Assembly: GCA_050951465.1 (NCBI GenBank)
Contig: JBMNJC010000005.1
Coordinates: 1-64,000 of the forward strand
DNA length: 64,000 nucleotides
Direction: 5' to 3'
From: JAAZHD01 sp012510895
GTDB taxonomy: Bacteria > Bacillota > Clostridia > Caldicoprobacterales > DTU083
This document shows, one piece after another, positions 15,141-23,937 of the stretch; position 1 is the first letter of the stretch; each line of letters starts with the position of its first letter. The notes beneath the pieces are model-generated. The model saw only the letters and a program-made list of their open reading frames with translations, did no database searches and had not been told where the DNA came from. The translations under genes were made by a program, and so were the position numbers.

Positions 15141-16940
15141 ATGAAATATCGTTTATCAAACGAAAAGATAAGCTCATTTCGCGGAGATGTAATTTCTCTC
15201 AGGCTGATTTCAAATGGTATGGTTTTTAAGGAGAAAATTACATGGGGCTCTGACAATCCTGAGATAGTTTTTATCAGGGAGTTTTCAGGAGAAGATGAAG
15301 ACTGTTTTGATGACGGAGTGCTTCTCATTCTTACAGGCAAAGGCGATGCTTTGGTCTGGGCTGAGACAGAAGGAGAAAGATATTACTGCCCTATTCATTC
15401 GCGGGAAGCCAGGAAAGCAAATCCATTCGACAAAATGAATTACTATATCGGCGACTTTCACTCTCACACCACAAGCAACCATGATAAGAAAACCTTTCGT
15501 GAAGAGACTGAAAATCTGTCTTTGATGTGTTCCAGCCAGGTCAAAAAAGAAGGTCTGCTGGACTTTTTTGTACTGTTAGATCACGCATCTCTGCTTGATC
15601 GGAGGAAATTTTTCGAAGCACATGAAGCGGCTGAGTCATTACATGATGAAAATTTTATCCCTTTCGCAGGAGCAGAATCAGAGATAACAATTATAGAGCA
15701 TGATTTCTACGGTGTACCTCATAAAAATTCCGGTGAAGTTGTTACAGTAAACTCTGCAGGCTTTGTAAATTCCAATGACTGGGACTCCTTTTATGCGGAA
15801 ACGGGAGAAAGCCCCGCTGCTATAGGCAGTCTTGCTCATCCTCAGATTCTGGGATACAGCACCCCGGGAATATGGAATTTTTCTCTTTTTAAAAAAGGCA
15901 CCGACAAGATGAAAAACATAATTCATCTGGTTGAAATGGGAAACGGCGGCGACCGTAATCAGAATCTTCTGCACGAGTATACCTATTCGGAAGCCCTTGA
16001 TTGCGGTTTCAGGATTGCGCCTGTATGCACCAGCGATTCCCACGGCCCTGTATGGGGGTATAATGCATTTCCTGGAAAAACCATCATTATGGCGCCTGAG
16101 AAATCCAAAGAGATGTTTCTTGATGCTTTAAAAAATGCGAGAGTATATGCTTCGGAAAGCGGAAATGTGAAACTGTATTATACAGTAAACGGTTATCCTG
16201 CTTCAAGCACAATGGTGCCTGCTGAGGAGTATAAGTTTTTCATACACATTTCCTATTTTAAACCTCCCGGTAAGGAGCGCATCATTGGTCTGGAAGTGAT
16301 TTCAGATTATGGAAGGACTGTGAAGGCAGTAGAGAATATAACTGGAAGCAGTCTCGAATTTACCGTAAAATCTCCTGGCGCACGATATTTCTATTTAAGA
16401 CTGTATGGAGCTGACGGTTCTAAAACCTGGTCCGCTCCTGTATGGACCGGAAGCCCCTTTGATAAATACATAGATCCTGAGTCTTACAGCACCCGGCTGG
16501 ATAAAAGGGAATTTAAAGCCGTGGATCTGCTGACGGGTAGAATCGCAGATGAACTTTTGAGCGAAAACCCTTATGATATATGGAAGTCCCATATACCTGA
16601 AGCAGAAATAGAGATAGATATGGGGAGGGAATATGAAATTTGTGCCCTGGGCTATTATCCCCATCCTCTTTCTTCATCTGACAGAAGCGATCCCTTGTTA
16701 ATGAGCGGTGCAAACTTCATATCCGAATATGAGATTTATGCGGCTGTTGACAGAAACAGTTATGTAAAGTGCACCGACGGCATAATCAGATCCTTCGGCG
16801 GCGAGCAAATAATAACATTCAGCAGGATAAGGGCAAAATATGTAAAGTTCAAGGTAATAAGCACTGTAGGCAGGGCTTCGGGAAAAATAAAATATAGAAA
16901 TGCTCCGGTTTATATTGGAGAGTTGAACATATTTGCTTAG
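15141..16940 (+). CDS. PHP-domain metal-dependent hydrolase with C-terminal discoidin-like domain
   Basis: A 599-residue protein. The first about 95 residues are a beta-rich segment of no known family. A PHP phosphoesterase domain follows: GDFHSHTT (His107 and His109), LLDHASLL (near 145), GAESEI, SLAHPQ and TSDSHG (near 305), all positions of metal ligands. After about residue 350 comes a beta-rich region, and the final 140 residues (EIEIDMGREYEICALGYYP, then ARYVKFKV-like AKYVKFKV and APVYIGELNIF) look like an F5/8 type C, sugar-binding module. No signal peptide is visible, which is odd for a protein with a carbohydrate-binding-like end. Role unknown; perhaps a phosphoesterase or deacetylase acting on a glycan. 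The start follows AAGGAAGTG. Confidence 0.72.
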   Translation: MKYRLSNEKISSFRGDVISLRLISNGMVFKEKITWGSDNPEIVFIREFSGEDEDCFDDGVLLILTGKGDALVWAETEGERYYCPIHSREARKANPFDKMNYYIGDFHSHTTSNHDKKTFREETENLSLMCSSQVKKEGLLDFFVLLDHASLLDRRKFFEAHEAAESLHDENFIPFAGAESEITIIEHDFYGVPHKNSGEVVTVNSAGFVNSNDWDSFYAETGESPAAIGSLAHPQILGYSTPGIWNFSLFKKGTDKMKNIIHLVEMGNGGDRNQNLLHEYTYSEALDCGFRIAPVCTSDSHGPVWGYNAFPGKTIIMAPEKSKEMFLDALKNARVYASESGNVKLYYTVNGYPASSTMVPAEEYKFFIHISYFKPPGKERIIGLEVISDYGRTVKAVENITGSSLEFTVKSPGARYFYLRLYGADGSKTWSAPVWTGSPFDKYIDPESYSTRLDKREFKAVDLLTGRIADELLSENPYDIWKSHIPEAEIEIDMGREYEICALGYYPHPLSSSDRSDPLLMSGANFISEYEIYAAVDRNSYVKCTDGIIRSFGGEQIITFSRIRAKYVKFKVISTVGRASGKIKYRNAPVYIGELNIFA

Positions 16941-16951
16941 TTTACATTAAA

Positions 16952-16980
16952 TTGACTTTGAACGGCTAAAGTCATATAAT
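16952..16980 (+). promoter_or_regulatory. promoter of the PHP gene at 17045
   Basis: TTGACT and a perfect TATAAT are separated by 17 bp, about 65 bp before the start codon. Confidence 0.75.
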
Positions 16981-17044
16981 CGAAATAATTAAGCTTTTTG
17001 TTTATATTCTGTAGATATACACAGCCGGATGTTCAGGAGGAAAT

Positions 17045-17800
17045 ATGCTTTACAAATACGAAACACATTTACATACATCAGAAGTCAGCAAGTGTGCCGT
17101 AAGCACAGGGGCAGAAATGGCAAGGGCTTATAAGGAAGCCGGCTATACCGGTATTTTTATCACAGATCATTTTATTAATGGAAATACAACGGTCCCGGCC
17201 AATCTTCCATGGAAACAGCGGATGGTTCTTTTTGCAAAGGGCTATGAGAGCGCTAAGGAAGAGGGAGATAAAATAGGACTGGATGTGTTTTTCGGATGGG
17301 AGTATACCCATATGCCTTATGCTGCAGACTATCTGACTTTTAATCTGGGTCTGGATTTTCTGCTTGCCCATCCTGAAATAAATGAGATGCCATTTGAAGA
17401 ATACGCCCGGCTGGTGAAAGCAAGCGGAGGGATCCTTATTCATGCTCACCCTTACCGGACTGCTGACTATATTAAATATGAACCTGACCCTCAGGTCCAT
17501 CTAATAGACGGAGTGGAGGTGAACAATATTGTTTCCAGTTCACCCAACAACCATAATCATCTGGCCTGGGAGCTGGCAAGGGCTCATCCGCATCTTATAC
17601 GGACCTCCGGCACGGATATCCATAGTGCAGGCAATGCCGGCCTCGCCGGAATGGCTTTTCCATACAGAATAGAAAGCAATCAGCACTTTGTGGATGCCTT
17701 AAGGGCAGGTGAAGGTTATCTTATTATTGACGGGGAGAATACAGATCTGGAAGGAAACAGGATTCTCCCAAATGAAGAAGCCTGTTCTTCCTCTTCGTAG
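17045..17800 (+). CDS. PHP-domain phosphoesterase
   Basis: A 251-residue stand-alone PHP protein, predicted cytoplasmic. The metal-binding motifs are complete: ETHLHT (His8, His10), ITDHFI (near 40), GWEYTH, IHAHPYR (near 137) and GTDIHS (near 198). The family includes histidinol phosphatase and nucleotide phosphoesterases; the distance from HisK-type proteins is too large to name a substrate. The ribosome site is AGGAGG, and it has its own promoter at 16952-16980. It is followed by the DUF5685 gene after 35 bp. Confidence 0.82.
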   Translation: MLYKYETHLHTSEVSKCAVSTGAEMARAYKEAGYTGIFITDHFINGNTTVPANLPWKQRMVLFAKGYESAKEEGDKIGLDVFFGWEYTHMPYAADYLTFNLGLDFLLAHPEINEMPFEEYARLVKASGGILIHAHPYRTADYIKYEPDPQVHLIDGVEVNNIVSSSPNNHNHLAWELARAHPHLIRTSGTDIHSAGNAGLAGMAFPYRIESNQHFVDALRAGEGYLIIDGENTDLEGNRILPNEEACSSSS

Positions 17801-17835
17801 GATTATGGAACTAAAAACCCAAAGGGCTGATTTAT

Positions 17836-18735
17836 ATGTTCGGTTATGTGATGCCTGACAAACCCGAACTTAGAATTAGGGAATATGAAATCTACAGAGC
17901 TTATTACTGCGGTGTCTGCAGGGCAATAAAAGCCCACCATGGAAACCTGCCCCGGCTTACCCTTAATTATGACATAACCTTTCTGGCCTTGCTCCTGTCA
18001 TCTTTGACTGAGGCAGAACCCCGTATACAGGCAGGCAGATGCATTCTGCATCCCCTGAAAAAAAGGAAATTTATCATAAACAGCGAAATATTGGATTATG
18101 CAGCAGATATGAACGTTCTGCTTTCATGGCTGAACCTGAAGGATAAACGGGAAGATGACAGATCTGCCCTCGCCCTTGCGGGCTTAAGCTTGTTAAAACC
18201 TGCATATGAAAGGGTAAAAGCCAGATATCCCGGGAAGAGCAAAATTATTCATGACAGGCTGAAAGAACTGGCGGAACTGGAATCAAACTGCTGTGATTCC
18301 ATTGATGCAGCTGCAGAGCCTTTTGCAAAGCTGATGGAAGAGGTCATCGCATATCCTCTCCTGTGCAAGAATGAAAAAAATGAAACCCTGCTGCGATGGA
18401 TGGGATACCATATCGGAAAATGGATATATACCATTGACGCCCTGGATGACCTGGAAAAGGATATACGCAAAAAGTCCTATAATCCTTTTCTCTGTCAGTA
18501 TGATTACCGGGGAGAAAACATAAAGGCGTTTAAAGATCGGATACTGAATAATACAAGGTTTGTGCTGACATATACCTTAAGCGAAATTGCCAACAGCTTT
18601 GAGCTGCTTCCCTTCCTCCGGAACAAAGAAATAGCCGGGAACATAATATATCTGGGAATGCAGAAGAAGACAGAATCACTGTTGGGGAAGGAAGATAGAT
18701 TTGAAAGACCCGTACGAAGTGCTGGAAATACATAG
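17836..18735 (+). CDS. DUF5685 family protein
   Basis: A 299-residue protein matching the clostridial DUF5685 family, function unknown. The N-terminus MFGYVMPDKPELRIREYE, the CGVCRAIK cysteine pair, and LNYDITFLALLLSSL are typical. A second Cys-containing segment, GRCILHPLKKRK, follows. A helix-rich middle ends with IYTIDALDDLEKDIRKKSYN, which resembles the aspartate-rich helices of polyprenyl-synthase-like folds, an impression only. Its end overlaps the J-domain gene by 35 bases, so the two are translationally linked. It is usually found beside a J-domain gene in related genomes. Confidence 0.82.
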   Translation: MFGYVMPDKPELRIREYEIYRAYYCGVCRAIKAHHGNLPRLTLNYDITFLALLLSSLTEAEPRIQAGRCILHPLKKRKFIINSEILDYAADMNVLLSWLNLKDKREDDRSALALAGLSLLKPAYERVKARYPGKSKIIHDRLKELAELESNCCDSIDAAAEPFAKLMEEVIAYPLLCKNEKNETLLRWMGYHIGKWIYTIDALDDLEKDIRKKSYNPFLCQYDYRGENIKAFKDRILNNTRFVLTYTLSEIANSFELLPFLRNKEIAGNIIYLGMQKKTESLLGKEDRFERPVRSAGNT

Positions 18736-19318
18736 AGGCGCTACAAAAGAAGAGATTCAGAATGCGTATCGAAGGCTGGTAAAAAAATATCATCCGGATC
18801 AGTATAGGAATCATCCTCTGGAAAAACTGGCTGAGGAAAAGCTTGCTGAGATAAACCAGGCCTATGAAATGCTGATGAAGAACGGCGGTCAGGCCGGCAG
18901 CGGTTATTATGACGGCGGTCAAACCCGGAGCCGAACTTACGGCGGAGGAAGCGGGGATTCTATTTTTCAGCAGGTCAGAGTAAACATTAATAAGGGCAAT
19001 TTGCATCAGGCAGAACAGTTGCTCAATCAGTCAACTGTAAGAAATGCAGAATGGTATTTCTTAAAAGGCATTATTTTCCAGAGAAAGGGCTGGTATGGTG
19101 AGGCTTTAAGCCATCTGCATACTGCTGTGCAAATGGACCCTTCAAACCCTGAATATCAAAGTGCACTGAATCAGATGAATTACAATAACAGGGTTTACCG
19201 TGACAGATCCGGAGGCTACGGCAGCGGCGGCATGGACTTTTGCGAGCTTTGCCAGTGCCTTATTTGCACAGACTGCTGCTGCGAATGTCTGGGCGGCGAT
19301 TTTATCACCTGCTGCTGA
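18701..19318 (+). CDS. J-domain protein with cysteine-rich C-terminus
   Basis: A DnaJ-like co-chaperone of 205 residues. The J domain occupies residues 1-65 with the HPD tripeptide in KKYHPDQY, the part that stimulates DnaK ATPase. A Gly-rich linker follows, then a TPR-like stretch (LLNQSTVRNAEWYFLKGI, ALSHLHTAVQMDPSNPEY). The end is strikingly cysteine-rich (CELCQCLICTDCCCECLGG, then ITCC), likely a metal or lipid-modified tail. The TTG at 18701 behind GGAAGG is the start, inside the end of the DUF5685 gene. There is no zinc-finger G/F-C4 arrangement, so it is not DnaJ itself. Confidence 0.85.
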   Translation: MKDPYEVLEIHRGATKEEIQNAYRRLVKKYHPDQYRNHPLEKLAEEKLAEINQAYEMLMKNGGQAGSGYYDGGQTRSRTYGGGSGDSIFQQVRVNINKGNLHQAEQLLNQSTVRNAEWYFLKGIIFQRKGWYGEALSHLHTAVQMDPSNPEYQSALNQMNYNNRVYRDRSGGYGSGGMDFCELCQCLICTDCCCECLGGDFITCC

Positions 19319-19366
19319 TGGTTTTAATGTTTATTCAGTGCTTTTAGTTTACAGGAGCTGTATAAG

Positions 19367-19915
19367 ATGAGGGAAGAAAAGAGGTATAATGGCGGCAGAT
19401 CTTTTATAACTCGTGCGAAAGCAGCGGCATTAAGCGGTATATTCCTGGCTTTTACCATTACGGTTTTATATTTGGAATCGCTTGTTCCCACCGGCAGGCT
19501 GACTCTTTTCGCTTTATGCTCATTTTTCGTTTCCGTTATAATAATAGAGGCCGGAGCTCTGATGGGATGGTTGTTTTATGCAGGCAATTCGCTTTTGTCA
19601 TTTCTGATTGTGCCCGATAAAATGAGTGTACTTGCTTATATCTTTTTTTTCGGCCTATACGGGCTGATAAAGTATTATACTGAAAAATCGAGAAGGGTAA
19701 TAATAGAGTATCTGCTTAAGCTTATTTTCTTTAACGCCATATTGGCTGCAGGTTACATCTTAGTCACAGAATTTTTATTCAGACAGGTAGAGTTCCGCTT
19801 TTCCCTCTGGCTGATTATTCCCCTGCTGGAAGTTATCTTTATTGTTTATGATTATGTTTACTCTATGTTTATTCACTACTATCGAACGAAACTGCGGAAA
19901 ATTCTTCGTTTTTAG
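19367..19915 (+). CDS. multi-pass membrane protein, possibly ECF S-component-like
   Basis: A 182-residue integral membrane protein with about five hydrophobic segments (near 22-40, 46-68, 72-98, 115-135 and 142-165). AAALSGIFLAFTITVLYLES and LLSFLIVPDKMSVLAYIFFF resemble S-component-like proteins of clostridia that have no named substrate. An AGGAG ribosome site lies upstream. It is isolated from ATPase genes. I do not recognise the exact family. Confidence 0.6.
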   Translation: MREEKRYNGGRSFITRAKAAALSGIFLAFTITVLYLESLVPTGRLTLFALCSFFVSVIIIEAGALMGWLFYAGNSLLSFLIVPDKMSVLAYIFFFGLYGLIKYYTEKSRRVIIEYLLKLIFFNAILAAGYILVTEFLFRQVEFRFSLWLIIPLLEVIFIVYDYVYSMFIHYYRTKLRKILRF

Positions 19916-19965
19916 CTAAGTTGTTGATGAATATTCAACATATATTTTTAAATGGGGGGTCAAAT

Positions 19966-20844
19966 ATGTTCATAGATATTCATGTACATACCCGTAAAAT
20001 TCCCGGACCGCCGCGGCTGGACGGCAGACAATCCTATGCCACGCCTGAGCAGCTTATTGAGCGCTATGATAAGCTTGGAATAGAGATGGCTGTTTTGCTG
20101 CCCGGCGTCAGCCCTGAATGCAGCCTGGTGCCCCAGTCCAACCAAGAGATCGGGGAGATCTGCAAGGAATACCCGGACAGGTTTATTCCCTTTTGCAATG
20201 TTGATCCCCGTGCTGTAAGCAACTCAGTGGATGCTCCCCTTGATCACCTGTTAGGCTACTATAAGGATCAGGGATTTAAAGGGGTTGGCGAGGTAACGGC
20301 CAATCTGCCCATCTCAGATCCCAAGGTGCAGAATCTGTTTAGGCATGCGGAAAAAGCCGGCTTGCCCCTTACATTTCATTTATCCGGACAAATAGGCAAT
20401 ACCTATGGGCTTTATGATGATCCCGGTCTGCCTCAGCTGGAGCAGAGCCTGAAAAAATTCCCCAGGCTTAAATTTCTTGCCCACTCACAGGTCTTTTGGG
20501 CTGAAATGGGCAGGCTGAAGACGACTGCTGACAGGTTCGGCTACCCCAATTACCCCATTGACGAAGAGGGAGTAGTACCTGTTCTCTTCAGACGTTATGA
20601 GAATCTTTACGGTGACCTGTCCGCCGGAAGCGGATATAACGCCCTGGCCAGAGATAAAAAATATGCTGTGGAATTTCTTAATGAGTTTCAGGACAGGCTC
20701 ATGTTCGGCACTGATATTTGTGCCCCGGACACGCCTGCACCTCTGGTTGATTTTCTTCTGGAGATCAGAGAAGAGAACTTAATCAGTGAGACGGTATTTC
20801 AAAAAGTTGCCAGAGAGAACGCAAGGAAATTATTAGGCTTGTAA
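19966..20844 (+). CDS. amidohydrolase-related TIM-barrel protein (first paralogue)
   Basis: An amidohydrolase_2-type metal-dependent hydrolase or decarboxylase of 292 residues. I start at the ATG at 19966 after GGGGGG; the frame is open to 19921, but those codons precede the ribosome site. Visible motifs are FIDIHVHT (metal histidines), GFKGVGEV, LTFHLSG, FLAHSQVFWAEM and MFGTDICAP with the catalytic Asp. A second copy of the same family, almost the same length, lies at 22085-22960. The two flank a GNAT gene and are followed by a D-aminopeptidase gene. The substrate is unknown. Confidence 0.82.
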   Translation: MFIDIHVHTRKIPGPPRLDGRQSYATPEQLIERYDKLGIEMAVLLPGVSPECSLVPQSNQEIGEICKEYPDRFIPFCNVDPRAVSNSVDAPLDHLLGYYKDQGFKGVGEVTANLPISDPKVQNLFRHAEKAGLPLTFHLSGQIGNTYGLYDDPGLPQLEQSLKKFPRLKFLAHSQVFWAEMGRLKTTADRFGYPNYPIDEEGVVPVLFRRYENLYGDLSAGSGYNALARDKKYAVEFLNEFQDRLMFGTDICAPDTPAPLVDFLLEIREENLISETVFQKVARENARKLLGL

Positions 20845-20934
20845 AAGATCCAGCTAAGCTGTACAGCAAAAGCATTAAAAGGTGCATAACGCAGTTGATG
20901 TTTAGCTGTTTATTTGTTAGGGGGGACCTGAAAT

Positions 20935-22050
20935 ATGGCAGAAACAATCAGGATGCTGAAACCGGATGAAGTGGAGGAACTCAACCGGTTTTTAGAGAGG
21001 GCCTATGGTCATGGTTATAATTTTTTCAGAAGAAACTCCTCCAATATCTGGCCTGAAAAACCGGAATATTGTTTAGTAATGGAAAATGAAGGCAGGATAG
21101 TAGGGCATGTGGGCACATATCCCTTGGAGCTTAAAGTCGGATCCTGCACTATACCTGCAGGAGGGATAGGGGCAGTTGCTGCAGACCCGGAGCACAGGGG
21201 CAAGGGTTATATGACCAGGCTCATGCAACAGTCCATAGAAAACATGAAAGGAAAGGGAATGGTTCTGTCTGTGCTGTGGGGCAACAGGAGGCGTTATTCC
21301 CACTTTGATTATGAGTCATGCGGCTTGAAATATATTTTAAATTTTTCCAGAAGCTGCTTCGAACGTTCCGGTACTAAACCGGTACAGGTAAGAGAGGTCA
21401 ACCCAAAGGATCCTGAAGTTCTCAGACAGGTTCAAAGCATGCAGTCAACCCTTTATGCCCGGGTGGAAAGGAAATATCCGGCTAATCTGTTCGGACGCCC
21501 CAAAGTAAGAGTTTTCCTGGGTTCTGACGGTTATCTTATATCACTTAAGGAAACCTCCGGCGATCTGCCGGTCACAGAAGTTGTCTCTCCCACAGGAAAA
21601 GAAGCCGAACTCATTTATGGGGCCATGAATTGGACATTCGGCAATTCTGCTGCTCTGGAATATGCATCCCTTCCTGCTGACGCCCTGAACCGGCTGATGG
21701 AGGCTGCTGAATCATGGTCACTGGTTCCTCAGGGCATGTTCCGTATAATAGACTGGTTCGGGCTGGCGAAAGCCCTGCTGCCGTACTTTTCTGAATCCGC
21801 CGAAGGGTTGGCGCCTTTTGAGCTCAGCATTGGCTGCAGATGGAAAGAAGAGAGTCAGACAGTAACCTTAAGCTGGGACGGTAGTAATTTTTCTGTTTCG
21901 GAAGGCAGGTATGCTGAACCTTATGTTGAGCTGACTGCACGCAGCCTGGCAGGCGCTCTTTTGGGCGGGCCGTATGATACCAGAAAGCTGGGGCCTTTTG
22001 CAAAAATTCTGCCTGTACCGATTCATTTGCCTAACTTCGATCATGTTTAA
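20935..22050 (+). CDS. GNAT family N-acetyltransferase (Eis-like two-domain)
   Basis: A 371-residue acetyltransferase. The N-terminal GNAT domain shows GGIGAVAADPEHRGKGYMTR, the acetyl-CoA pyrophosphate loop (R/Q-x-x-G-x-G/A as HRGKGY), near residues 86-100. The C-terminal half (FELSIGCRWKEESQTVTL, YVELTARSLAGALLGG) looks like the sterol-carrier-like domain of Eis-type enzymes. Eis-family proteins acetylate amines of varied small molecules. It stands between two amidohydrolase paralogues, with 90 and 34 bases of spacing, and is likely cotranscribed with them. The substrate is unknown. Confidence 0.83.
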   Translation: MAETIRMLKPDEVEELNRFLERAYGHGYNFFRRNSSNIWPEKPEYCLVMENEGRIVGHVGTYPLELKVGSCTIPAGGIGAVAADPEHRGKGYMTRLMQQSIENMKGKGMVLSVLWGNRRRYSHFDYESCGLKYILNFSRSCFERSGTKPVQVREVNPKDPEVLRQVQSMQSTLYARVERKYPANLFGRPKVRVFLGSDGYLISLKETSGDLPVTEVVSPTGKEAELIYGAMNWTFGNSAALEYASLPADALNRLMEAAESWSLVPQGMFRIIDWFGLAKALLPYFSESAEGLAPFELSIGCRWKEESQTVTLSWDGSNFSVSEGRYAEPYVELTARSLAGALLGGPYDTRKLGPFAKILPVPIHLPNFDHV

Positions 22051-22084
22051 TGCGGCTGATTGCCGGGAGAGGGGATGGATTCCG

Positions 22085-22960
22085 TTGTTAATCGACGTTC
22101 ACGGCCATATAGGCCGTATAGTTCCGGATCGCAGGGAGTTTATAGATCCTGCTAATCTGATTGCAAAAATGGATGCCTGGGGCATAGATATAACCTTTGT
22201 CCTGCCGCTGAGCGAACACCCGGAGGGGGCTTATCTGGAATGCAATACGGAAGATGTGATTAACGCCTGTTCCCGCTATCCTGACAGGCTGATTCCTTTC
22301 TGCCTTATAGATCCCCGGTTCGGCAACCGGCGGGATATGGATTTTACCTATCTGCTTGAGGAATACAGGGCAAGGGGATGCAGGGGGATAGGAGAGCTGC
22401 TTCCAAAACTGGATTTTGACGATCCCTTATGCATTAATCTGTATCGTCAGGCTGGAAAGTTCAATATGCCTGTGCTCTTTGACATGCAGGACAGTGCAGA
22501 CGGTTACGGCCTGCGGGATGATTACGGGCTGCCGAAACTGGAAAATGCTCTTAAGAAATGCCCTGATACCGTTTTTATCGGCCATGGTCCTACTTTCTGG
22601 GCTGAGATATCTGCAGATGTGCCTGAGGAGAGCCGTGCGGCTTATCCCAAGGGGCCCATTGGAATGGGAGGAGCCGTTCCCAGGCTCATGCGCACCTACC
22701 CCAACCTTTGGGCGGATATTTCCGCAGGAAGCGGTTATAATGCCCTGACCAGGGATCCTGCATTCGGGATTGAATTCCTTGACGAATTTCAGGATAAATT
22801 GATGTTCGGAACGGATTCATGTTTACGCAGTGATGTGAATATCGTGTATCCTAACATTGCCCTTATCAGGGATTTGAGGGAAAATAAGAAGCTGAGCGAG
22901 GAAGCGCTTGAAAAAATTGAATGGAAGAACTGTGCAGAGCTGCTGAACCTTAAGGTTTGA
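22085..22960 (+). CDS. amidohydrolase-related TIM-barrel protein (second paralogue)
   Basis: A 291-residue relative of the protein at 19966-20844. I take the TTG at 22085, about nine bases after GGGAGAGGGG; it gives the same N-terminal layout as the paralogue (LIDVHGHIG against FIDIHVHT). Shared landmarks are CRGIGEL, VLFDMQDSADGYGLRDDYGL, FIGHGPTFWAEI and MFGTDSC with the catalytic Asp. The open frame extends upstream into the GNAT gene, which would make an improbable overlap. It lies 27 bp ahead of the M55 aminopeptidase gene. Confidence 0.82.
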   Translation: MLIDVHGHIGRIVPDRREFIDPANLIAKMDAWGIDITFVLPLSEHPEGAYLECNTEDVINACSRYPDRLIPFCLIDPRFGNRRDMDFTYLLEEYRARGCRGIGELLPKLDFDDPLCINLYRQAGKFNMPVLFDMQDSADGYGLRDDYGLPKLENALKKCPDTVFIGHGPTFWAEISADVPEESRAAYPKGPIGMGGAVPRLMRTYPNLWADISAGSGYNALTRDPAFGIEFLDEFQDKLMFGTDSCLRSDVNIVYPNIALIRDLRENKKLSEEALEKIEWKNCAELLNLKV

Positions 22961-22987
22961 CAGCTTTGGCATGAAGGAGGCAGTCAT

Positions 22988-23815
22988 ATGAAAATTTACA
23001 TAATGACGGATTTGGAGGGTGTGGCCGGAGTCACAGACAGAGAAAACTATGTATCTATGGACAGCAGGTATTATGAATTGGGAAAAGAACTGCTTACAAA
23101 GGAAGTAAATGCAGCCATTGACGGCTTCTTTGAAGCAGGAGCTGAATATATTCTGGTGGCTGACGGACATGGATACGGAGCAATAAATCAATTGATGCTG
23201 GATCCAAGGGTGGAACTGATCAGAGGCTTTCCGGAGCCCTGGCCCTTTGGTCTGGATGAAAGCTTCGATGCAATTGCATGGGTAGGACAGCATGCAAAGG
23301 CCGGCACTCCTTATGCCCACATTGCTCATACAGGTTCCCATCATGTTATAGACAGCTCCATTAACGGAATATCCGTTGGGGAATTCGGACAATTGGCCAT
23401 GTGCGCAGCTTCACTTGGAGTACGGGCCATATTCGGTTCCGGTGATGAAGCCTTTACCAGGGAAGCCCGGTCGCTTGTTAAGGGTATAGAAACGGTTTCA
23501 GTAAAAAGAGGCCTGATGCCAGGTACAGGCGATGAGTGTACTTTTGAGCAGTATCAGAACAGAAATACAGCTGCAATCCATCTGCATCCTGAAAAAGCAA
23601 GGGAGTTAATCAAGGAAGGTGCGAAAAGGGCACTCCGAAGGTATAAAGAGGATAAGGAATCCTTTGAGCTGTTGGATATCAGGCCTCCGTATAAAATGGT
23701 TACAAAGTACAGGGCAGCCGGAGGAAGAAAAGGTTATACCGAAGTCAAAAAAGATCCGGACAGCATTATAAAAATGATGAATTCAAAGGGCAGAATCCTC
23801 CCGGAAAACAATTAA
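22988..23815 (+). CDS. M55 family D-aminopeptidase (DppA-like)
   Basis: A zinc-dependent D-amino-acid aminopeptidase of the DppA family, 275 residues. The N-terminal MKIYIMTDLEGVAGV carries the Asp-x-Glu zinc ligands, followed by ADGHGYG (His ligand), HTGSHHVIDSSING and GSGDEAF. DppA in Bacillus subtilis releases D-Ala from peptides. The AAGGAGG ribosome site is strong. It is the last gene of the apparent four-gene operon with the two amidohydrolases and the acetyltransferase, which suggests use or recycling of an amidated or D-amino-acid-containing molecule. Confidence 0.9.
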   Translation: MKIYIMTDLEGVAGVTDRENYVSMDSRYYELGKELLTKEVNAAIDGFFEAGAEYILVADGHGYGAINQLMLDPRVELIRGFPEPWPFGLDESFDAIAWVGQHAKAGTPYAHIAHTGSHHVIDSSINGISVGEFGQLAMCAASLGVRAIFGSGDEAFTREARSLVKGIETVSVKRGLMPGTGDECTFEQYQNRNTAAIHLHPEKARELIKEGAKRALRRYKEDKESFELLDIRPPYKMVTKYRAAGGRKGYTEVKKDPDSIIKMMNSKGRILPENN

Positions 23816-23859
23816 TCGGTTATCAGCTGATTTAATTGCAATTAAATATTAAACTGTAC

Positions 23860-23888
23860 TTGACAGGTGTATATACACCTGTTATTAT
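23860..23888 (+). promoter_or_regulatory. promoter of the ECF-type transporter gene
   Basis: TTGACA is a perfect -35; TATTAT (five of six) follows after exactly 17 bp. The spacer is filled by the palindrome at 23863-23882. Confidence 0.8.
23863..23882. promoter_or_regulatory. 20-bp perfect palindromic operator, NiaR-like
   Basis: ACAGGTGTATATACACCTGT is a perfect palindrome that covers half of the -35 and the whole spacer of the promoter, so a bound protein would exclude polymerase. The ACAGGTGT half-site resembles the operators I recall for the niacin repressor NiaR of Firmicutes, and the downstream gene looks like a niacin transporter; both points are from memory. Confidence 0.7.
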
Positions 23889-23937
23889 TAAGTGAAGACT
23901 TTAAAGACCGGTTAATATTCTTCCCGGAGGTGCAATT

